NCBI GenBank assembly: GCA_003151595.1
Contig: PLXW01000056.1
Location: forward strand, 317 to 13,211
DNA from: Myxococcales bacterium
GTDB lineage: Bacteria > Myxococcota > Polyangia > Polyangiales > Polyangiaceae
Direction: 5' to 3'
DNA: 12,895 nt
Below are positions 8,112-12,895 of the stretch, piece after piece; the first letter of the stretch is position 1, and the number at the start of each line of letters is the position of its first letter. The position numbers were made by a program, and so were the translations under genes. Below the pieces are notes generated by a model, which ran no database searches, was not told the origin of the DNA, and worked only from the letters and a program-made list of their open reading frames with translations.

Positions 8112-8291
8112 GTGCCGCGATCGATCGGGCGAGCCAGATGGCGCTTCCAGATCCTGCGCCGCCTCGGCGAAGGAGGAATGGGCGTGGTCTATGAGGCCCT
8201 CGATCGGGAGCGCGGCTAGCGGGTCGCGCTCGAGCCGCTCCGCGCGCTGGACGGACGACGTGCAGGAGATGGTCAGGGATCTGAAGCACAG
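8112..8291 (+). pseudogene. Remnant of a Ser/Thr kinase gene (5' end only)
   Basis: From an in-frame GTG at 8112 this reads a short leader, then [20 protein letters not shown] and DRER, exactly the N-terminal lobe of the kinase at 10916. Bases 8143-8253 match 10941-11051 without gaps at 102 of 111 positions (92%). The frame is broken by TAG at 8217-8219, where the intact gene has CAG (Q34). The catalytic lysine codon AAG is GAG here. After 8253 the reading shifts frame; DVQEMVRDLK then weakly resembles DAQGLLQLK of the intact gene. Everything beyond about residue 55 is missing, including the catalytic loop, DFG and the ATPase. It lies between the M16 stop and serC and overlaps the last bases of serC on the other strand. 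This remnant and the hairpin account for the otherwise gene-free 310 bp between 7963 and 8272; I see nothing else there. Confidence 0.88.
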
Positions 8292-9409
8292 TCCGTAGAA
8301 GTCTCCGTGGAAGCAGTGACGGGGGCGGCCTCCTCCGCGAACTCGCGTAGGAACGCCGCGACGGCGCGCGCGTCGTCGACGGTCACGCCGTTGTACAGCG
8401 AGATCCGCAGCCCGCCGCGGCTTCGGTGCCCCTCGATCCCCACGAACCCCGCGGCCTCGGCGCGCGCGACGAAGCCCGCGTCGATCGCCGGCGACGGCGT
8501 GCGAAACGTCACGTTCATGTCGGACGCGAAAGCGGGACGCACCTCGTCGCGATAGAAGCCGCCGCAGGCCGCGAGCGCTTCTCGCACGAGGCGCGCCTTC
8601 TCCGCGCTGCGCCGCCCCATCTCTTCGAGCCCGCCCACGTCGTCCATGAGCCAGCGCAAGGTCAGAAGGACGACGTAGATCGCGAAGACGGGCGGCGTAT
8701 GGAAGATGGACCGCGCGTCCGCGTGCGCGTCGTACCCGAGCAGCGGTGGCAGGCGCGCCGCGCGCGACCGCGCGACGACCTCGTCCCGCACGAGCACGAT
8801 CGTCACGCCCGCCGCGCCGAGGTTCTTCTGCGCGTGCGCGTACACGAGCGAGAACGGCGACACGTCGAGCGGCTTCGAGAGGAAGTCGGACGACATGTCG
8901 CAGACGAGCGGCGCGCGCGTCGAAGGGAGCCACCGGAGCTGGAGCCCTTCGACCGTCTCGTTCGAGACGTAGTGCAGGTAAGCCGCCCCGTCGCCGCCGA
9001 GCGGCTCCCCCTCGCGCGGCAGCTCGGTGAACCCACCGGCCGCTCCGTCCCATACGACGCGCACCTCGCCGTGATGACGCGCCGTCTCGATCGCTTTGCC
9101 GCTCCAGTACCCGCTCGCGACGTAGTCCGCGACGCCTCCGCGCGCGAGCATCGTCATCGGGATCATCGAGAATTGCATCGTCCCGCCCCCCTGGAGGAAG
9201 AGGACGTGGACGCTCTCGGGGAGCGCGAGCACGCGCCGCAGCCGCTCCTCCGTCTCGTCGAGGATGGCGCGGAAGAGCGGGGTTCGATGGCCCAGGCCGA
9301 GGATCGACACGCCCGTCCCCGGCAGCTCGAGGATCGCTCGCTGCGTGCCGAGGAGCACCTCGTGGGGCAGCGCTCCCGGTCCGGCGGAGAAGTTCCTGTG
9401 GAGCGTCAC
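8273..9409 (-). CDS. serC: Phosphoserine aminotransferase
   Basis: A PLP-dependent class V aminotransferase that converts 3-phosphohydroxypyruvate and glutamate to O-phosphoserine and 2-oxoglutarate in serine synthesis; the same fold also serves pyridoxine synthesis in some bacteria. Clear SerC signatures: NFSAGPGALP at the N-terminus, FLQGGGTMQFSMIPM (71-85), DMSSDFLSKPLDVS (171-184) and AHAQKNLGAAG (191-201) with the Schiff-base lysine K195, close to its place in E. coli SerC. Length is 378 residues from GTG 9409, slightly over the usual 360. This GTG puts conserved NFSAGP at residues 6-11 as in homologues. Upstream ATGs at 9517 and 9604 would add arginine-rich sequence without homology features and the latter would overlap the VOC gene. 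The tail EEAAPVTASTETSTDCASDP is not typical and ends inside the kinase remnant. No serA or serB is adjacent. Confidence 0.93.
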   Translation of the reverse strand: MTLHRNFSAGPGALPHEVLLGTQRAILELPGTGVSILGLGHRTPLFRAILDETEERLRRVLALPESVHVLFLQGGGTMQFSMIPMTMLARGGVADYVASGYWSGKAIETARHHGEVRVVWDGAAGGFTELPREGEPLGGDGAAYLHYVSNETVEGLQLRWLPSTRAPLVCDMSSDFLSKPLDVSPFSLVYAHAQKNLGAAGVTIVLVRDEVVARSRAARLPPLLGYDAHADARSIFHTPPVFAIYVVLLTLRWLMDDVGGLEEMGRRSAEKARLVREALAACGGFYRDEVRPAFASDMNVTFRTPSPAIDAGFVARAEAAGFVGIEGHRSRGGLRISLYNGVTVDDARAVAAFLREFAEEAAPVTASTETSTDCASDP

Positions 9410-9568
9410 GCGGTGCGCGATGGTAGTCGGGCTCCCGACGTTGCACGCGCGGATTCGTCTTCGTTCACGGCAGCGCGGCTCGTCGAACTTGCCACCTTCC
9501 GCGGGTTCTTCCGGCATGCGCGCCGACCTCGGCGCCGACTGACATGCCCTATGCATGCGTGCTCGGGC

Positions 9569-9573
9569 GGAGG
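9569..9573 (+). promoter_or_regulatory. Shine-Dalgarno GGAGG for the VOC gene
   Basis: GGAGG ends 5 nt before GTG 9579. It favours that GTG over the ATG at 9555, which has no such site upstream. Confidence 0.6.
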
Positions 9574-9578
9574 CGTCC

Positions 9579-10043
9579 GTGGCAAAGCCGAACCACGACG
9601 ACATCGTCGCGCTCGATCACATCAGCGTGCACGTCCGCGATCTGAAGCGAGCGCGGAAGTTCTACGAGGCATCGCTCGGAGCGGTTGGGATGAAGGTCAA
9701 CCTCGACTTCTCTTCCGCGTTCGGGATGGGCTCGAAGAAGGAAAAGATCTTCTGGCTCGTTCGCGACCGGAAAGCCTCAGGCAATGGTCACTACGCCCTC
9801 CGGGTCGCGCGGCGCGATGAGGTGGACGCCTTCTACTCCGCCGCGCTCGCCGCCGGTGGTGTCGACAACGGTGCTCCCGGTCCTCGGCCGGATTACGGAT
9901 CGAACTACTACGCCGCGTTCGTCAAGGACGCCGAGGGGAACAACCTCGAGATGGTCTGCTATGCGAAGGCTCGCTCGCGCGCGCGCGTACGAGGTGGAGC
10001 ACGAAGAGGCGCTCGCGATCGAAAGACGTCTCCTCGTCCGTGA
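9579..10043 (+). CDS. VOC-superfamily (glyoxalase/bleomycin-resistance fold) protein
   Basis: A 154-residue single-module VOC protein. It opens with the family pattern LDHISVHVRDLKRARKFYEA; predicted metal ligands are H14, H71 (NGHYALR) and E124 (NNLEMVCY), the His-His-Glu set of metal-dependent members. The preceding FVKDAEGNNLEMVC is the standard last repeat of the fold. The specific reaction (lyase, dioxygenase, or drug binding) cannot be assigned. The fold should end near residue 130, but the frame runs on for about 24 residues rich in Arg, Gly and Ala, with poor GC at third positions. That suggests a lost stop codon or frame slip, and the tail is unlikely to be structured. It starts 169 bp from the divergent serC start and probably heads a short operon with the DUF4336-like gene. 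Confidence 0.85.
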   Translation: MAKPNHDDIVALDHISVHVRDLKRARKFYEASLGAVGMKVNLDFSSAFGMGSKKEKIFWLVRDRKASGNGHYALRVARRDEVDAFYSAALAAGGVDNGAPGPRPDYGSNYYAAFVKDAEGNNLEMVCYAKARSRARVRGGARRGARDRKTSPRP

Positions 10044-10131
10044 GCTTGTCGCTTTGAAGGACAGCGTGATGAGGCAGCGAGAGAGTGGCCCGTCCCTTGC
10101 TCATACCGAAGCGAAAGGAGCGTCCGCATGA
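9961..10131 (+). CDS. Doubtful small ORF overlapping the VOC 3' end
   Basis: A 56-codon reading frame that overlaps the last 83 nt of the VOC gene and whose TGA overlaps the next ATG in an ATGA arrangement, as in translationally coupled genes. The product would be a basic/acidic helix-prone peptide (AYEVEHEEALAIERRLLVRE is its middle) without Cys, membrane segment or known motif. Third-position GC is about 68% by hand count, lower than surrounding genes but higher than the VOC frame over the overlap (about 46%). There is no Shine-Dalgarno before its ATG. It could be a real coupled gene, a displaced C-terminal piece of an ancestral VOC protein, or chance. Confidence 0.25.
   Translation: MRRLARARAYEVEHEEALAIERRLLVRELVALKDSVMRQRESGPSLAHTEAKGASA
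10114..10120 (+). promoter_or_regulatory. Strong Shine-Dalgarno for the DUF4336-like gene
   Basis: AAAGGAG with 7 nt to ATG 10128 is the best ribosome-binding site seen in the window. It fixes that start and suggests translation independent of upstream coupling. Confidence 0.7.
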
Positions 10132-10853
10132 CCAAGCCCTTCACCGAGTGGACGGTTCTGCCTCACGGCAAGCTCACCCCCATCGACGACAACATGCTCA
10201 CGGTCACCGGTATGCTCAATATGCCGCCGATGGGCGACGTCTCGCGTCGCATGACGGTAGTGCGCCTCTCGAACGGGCGCCTCGTCATCTACAGCGCGAT
10301 CGCCCTGGATGAGGCACAAATGAGGGTACTCGAGCGCTTCGGGACGCCGGGCTACCTCATCGTGCCGAACGACATCCATCGGCTCGACGCGAAGACCTGG
10401 AAGGACCGCTATCCGGCAATGACCGTCGTGGCACCCGCCGCGGCACGCGCGAAAGTGGAGAAGGTCGTCTCGGTCGATGCGAGCACGATCGACTTCGGCG
10501 ATCCGAACATTCATTTCATCGCGGTCCCGGGCACCGGTGATCGCGAAGCGGCGCTCATCGTCGAGACGGCGAGCGGGACCACGCTCGTCCTCAACGACTT
10601 GATCTTCGACCTCGCGAATCGTGCCGGACTCCGCGGCAGGCTGTTCAAGGCGATCGGAATGACGGGAGACGAGCCTCACATTCCCGCGCCAGTGAGGATG
10701 CGTGAAGTGGTCGACAAGAACGCGCTGCGAGAGCAGCTCGAGCAGTGGTCGCGTCTCCCGCACCTGAAGCAGGTCGTCATCTCGCACGGCGCCATCATCA
10801 CGTCGGATCCCGCTCGCGTCCTCGGGCGCATCGCCAGCGACCTGGCGGCGTAA
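10128..10853 (+). CDS. DUF4336-like protein, function unknown
   Basis: A 241-residue soluble protein without a signal peptide or membrane segment. The pattern NGRLVIYSAIALDEAQMRVL, then YLIVPNDIHRLDAKTWKDRYP, then TLVLNDLIFDL and VVISHGAIITSDP, follows the order seen in DUF4336 proteins, which are thought to have a metallo-beta-lactamase-like fold. The His of NDIHRLD, the Asp residues of LNDLIFD and the His of ISHG would be candidate metal or active-site residues. The canonical HxHxDH motif is absent, so hydrolase activity is not assured. The family match is from memory of motif layout, not a search. It follows the VOC gene by 84 bp and precedes the kinase by 62 bp, all on the same strand, so the three may share a transcript. 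Confidence 0.8.
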   Translation: MTKPFTEWTVLPHGKLTPIDDNMLTVTGMLNMPPMGDVSRRMTVVRLSNGRLVIYSAIALDEAQMRVLERFGTPGYLIVPNDIHRLDAKTWKDRYPAMTVVAPAAARAKVEKVVSVDASTIDFGDPNIHFIAVPGTGDREAALIVETASGTTLVLNDLIFDLANRAGLRGRLFKAIGMTGDEPHIPAPVRMREVVDKNALREQLEQWSRLPHLKQVVISHGAIITSDPARVLGRIASDLAA

Positions 10854-10915
10854 TCCGATCATCGCCGGGCCCCACATCGACATCGCCGCACCCTTCTGTT
10901 CGAATCAGCGTGGGA

Positions 10916-12895
10916 ATGACCGCGCCGTCCGTCGGGAGCCGCTTCCAGATCCTGCGCCGCCTCGGCGAGGGAGGAATGGGCGTGGTCTACGAGGCCCTCG
11001 ATCGTGAGCGCGATCAGCGCGTCGCGCTCAAGACGCTCCGCGCGCTGGACGCGCAGGGGCTCCTCCAGCTGAAGAACGAGTTCAGCGTCCTCCTCGATCT
11101 GCACCACCCGAACCTGGTGCGCCTGGGCGAGCTCGTGTCGCACGACGAGCAGTGGTTCTTCACCATGGAGCTCGTCGAGGGCACCGATCTACTCACCCAC
11201 GTGCGTTGGCCGTCAGTGGGCCTCTTCGGCCCGCGGGCCGACGCGCCGACGATGGGGCGAGGGGAGCCGATCGCGGGGGCGACGCCGGTGCCGCCTCCCT
11301 CGTCCGAGCCGACGCCGTTCGACGAAGCGCGTCTGCGGAGCGCGATGGCGCAGCTCGCCGCCGCGGTGACTGCGCTTCATGCGGCCGGGAAGGTCCATCG
11401 CGACATCAAGCCGAGCAACGTGCTGGTCGATCGCGCTGGAAGGCTGGTGCTCCTCGACTTCGGCCTCGCGACGGATGCCCGCGGCGCCACGTCGTGGACC
11501 GACCTGCGGCCCGTGGGAACGGCGGCGTACATGGCGCCGGAGCAGGCCTCCTCGAACGCCGTGGGGCCGGCGGCGGACTGGTACTCGGTGGGGGTCGTGC
11601 TCTACGAGGCGCTCACCGGACGGCTCCCCTTCGTGGGGACGCCGATCGCGATGCTCCTCGACAAGCAGCGAGGAGAGCCGCCGCCGCCGCGCGCCGTCGT
11701 GTCGGAGACCCCCGCCGATCTCGACGCGCTCTGCGCCGAGCTCCTTCGCTTCGATCCGCGCGAGCGGCCGAGCGGCGCAGACTCGCTGCGGCGGCTCGGC
11801 GGCGAGGTCGTGCCTTCGCTTCGCCCCTCGACGTCGGGGGCCGGGCTCGCACCGTTCGTCGGCCGCGATCGTGAGCTCGCGGCGATCGAGAGCGCGTTCG
11901 CCGCCACGTCGCTGGCGCCCGTGACGTTGCTCGTGACGGGCGAGTCCGGGGTCGGCAAGAGCGCCCTCGTTCGCCGCTTCACCGAGTCGCTCGGCGCAGA
12001 CGTCATCGTCCTCGCCGGGCGGTGCTACGAGCGCGCGTCCGTGCCGTACAAGGCGCTCGACGGGATCGTCGACTCGCTGGTGCGCACGCTGCGGCGGCTG
12101 CCGAAGGACCAGGTGCCGGGGGTCCTTCCGCGCCGGCCGGATCTACTCCCTCTCGTCTTTCCCGTGCTCGGGCGGGTCGAGGCGATCGCCGCGGCGCGCG
12201 GGGCAGGGCAGAAGGACGCGCTCGATCCCCAGCAGCTCCGCGCCCAAGCGTTCGCCGCGCTCCGCGAGCTGCTCGCGCGGCTCGCGCTCTGGCGCCGCGT
12301 CGTCGTCGTCATCGACGATCTTCACTGGGCCGACGCCGACAGCCTCGCGCTCCTCGGCGAGCTCCTTCGTCCCGCCGACGGCCCCCTGGTCCTCGTACTC
12401 GGCACGATGCGCACGCACGGCGAGAACGACGCCGACCTCGCGCGGATGCACGCCGCGGTCGACGGAGACGTGCGGGTCCTCGAGCTCGGGGGGCTCGGCG
12501 AGGACGACGCGAGCCGCCTCGTGCGCGATCTCGTGAAGCGCGCCGGAGGAGCCTCGGCGGAGCGGCAGGCTGCGATCGTGCGTGAGGCGCTCGGGCACCC
12601 GCTCTTCCTCGACGAGCTGGTTCGCCACGCGATGGCGCACGGAGCGCCCGAGGGGGTGCGCTTCGACGACGCGCTGTGGGCCCGCGCGTGCGCGCTCGAC
12701 ACGACGTCGCGCAACGTGCTGTCGCTCGTCTGCGCCGGGCGCGGCCGCTTCTCGCAGGACGTCGCGGCGCGGGCCGCGGGGATCGACCACGGCGCGCTCG
12801 AGCGTGTCGTCTCGCTGCTCCGCGTGTCCAACCTGGTGCGCACGACCGGGGCGCGAGCGTCCGACGCGATCGAGCCGTACCACGACCGGGTGCGC
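10916..12895 (+). CDS. Ser/Thr protein kinase fused to AAA-type ATPase, C-terminus cut by window edge
   Basis: The first 660 codons of a second kinase-ATPase, paralogous to the one at the left edge; no stop occurs before the window ends. Kinase landmarks: [11 protein letters not shown] (17-27), catalytic lysine K39, helix-C glutamate E55, HRDIKPSN at 161-168, DFG at 181-183, APE ending at E209. The activation loop holds several Thr/Ser (ATSWTDLRPVGT), so activation by phosphorylation is plausible. A proline-rich insertion occupies about 98-134, as in the left paralogue. The AAA_16-like module has Walker A GESGVGKS at 342-349 and Walker B VVVIDDLHWAD with D467 and D468, plus the shared GRCYERASVPYKALDGIVDS motif. 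The start could be ATG 10916 or the in-frame GTG at 10910; neither has a clear Shine-Dalgarno. Probably cytosolic. The signal sensed and the substrates are unknown; any sensor would lie in the missing C-terminal part. Confidence 0.94.
   Translation, partial: MTAPSVGSRFQILRRLGEGGMGVVYEALDRERDQRVALKTLRALDAQGLLQLKNEFSVLLDLHHPNLVRLGELVSHDEQWFFTMELVEGTDLLTHVRWPSVGLFGPRADAPTMGRGEPIAGATPVPPPSSEPTPFDEARLRSAMAQLAAAVTALHAAGKVHRDIKPSNVLVDRAGRLVLLDFGLATDARGATSWTDLRPVGTAAYMAPEQASSNAVGPAADWYSVGVVLYEALTGRLPFVGTPIAMLLDKQRGEPPPPRAVVSETPADLDALCAELLRFDPRERPSGADSLRRLGGEVVPSLRPSTSGAGLAPFVGRDRELAAIESAFAATSLAPVTLLVTGESGVGKSALVRRFTESLGADVIVLAGRCYERASVPYKALDGIVDSLVRTLRRLPKDQVPGVLPRRPDLLPLVFPVLGRVEAIAAARGAGQKDALDPQQLRAQAFAALRELLARLALWRRVVVVIDDLHWADADSLALLGELLRPADGPLVLVLGTMRTHGENDADLARMHAAVDGDVRVLELGGLGEDDASRLVRDLVKRAGGASAERQAAIVREALGHPLFLDELVRHAMAHGAPEGVRFDDALWARACALDTTSRNVLSLVCAGRGRFSQDVAARAAGIDHGALERVVSLLRVSNLVRTTGARASDAIEPYHDRVR
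10941..11051 (+). repeat. Intact copy of the 111-bp kinase sequence repeated at 8143-8253
   Basis: This stretch, inside the right-hand kinase gene, is 92% identical without gaps to the remnant 2.8 kb upstream in the same orientation. It is a direct repeat that could support recombination deleting serC, the VOC gene and the DUF4336-like gene. Confidence 0.85.

Noticed and set aside
7981..8298. A 105-codon plus-strand frame across the M16-serC gap.
   Set aside because: It reads the kinase remnant in the wrong frame; the similarity to the intact kinase lies in the frame beginning at GTG 8112.
10854..10915. Promoter or operator sites upstream of the right-hand kinase.
   Set aside because: No convincing -35/-10 pair or palindrome could be seen in these 62 bp.

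Overview
The window is very GC-rich, its genes have strongly GC-biased third codon positions, and it carries two Hanks-type Ser/Thr kinases fused to AAA-type ATPase modules. That combination is typical of myxobacteria. I infer a Myxococcota genome, most likely a large-genome Polyangia/Sorangiineae type, but nothing here fixes the genus. I see no rRNA, tRNA, CRISPR array, transposase or phage gene.

Layout, left to right. (1) A minus-strand kinase-ATPase runs off the left edge (1725 down to 1). (2) Divergent from it, only 51 bp away, is a plus-strand MFS exporter (1777-3018). (3) Convergent with the exporter is a minus-strand JmjC/Cupin_4 oxygenase (3047-4291). (4) Divergent from that is a very large lipoprotein zinc peptidase of the M16C/PreP type (4381-7962). 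(5) The next gap holds the decayed 5' end of a third kinase gene (about 8112-8291). (6) A minus-strand phosphoserine aminotransferase, serC (8273-9409), ends inside that remnant. (7) A plus-strand run follows: a VOC-fold protein (9579-10043), a doubtful overlapping small ORF (9961-10131), a DUF4336-like protein (10128-10853), and a second kinase-ATPase that runs off the right edge (10916 to 12895).

How the genes relate. The strand alternates at almost every step, so most genes are probably single transcription units. The only likely operon is VOC / small ORF / DUF4336-like, with the kinase 62 bp further on. The two full kinases have the same unusual architecture: a kinase domain with a proline-rich insertion before helix E, then an AAA_16-type ATPase. 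The kinase remnant is 92% identical over 111 bp to the start of the right-hand kinase, so this locus has lost at least one family member. No gene set here makes a recognisable complete pathway. The most distinctive observations are the kinase remnant, the shared kinase insertions, an acidic activation loop in the left kinase, and the membrane-anchored PreP-like peptidase. I found no convincing evidence of a new multi-gene system.
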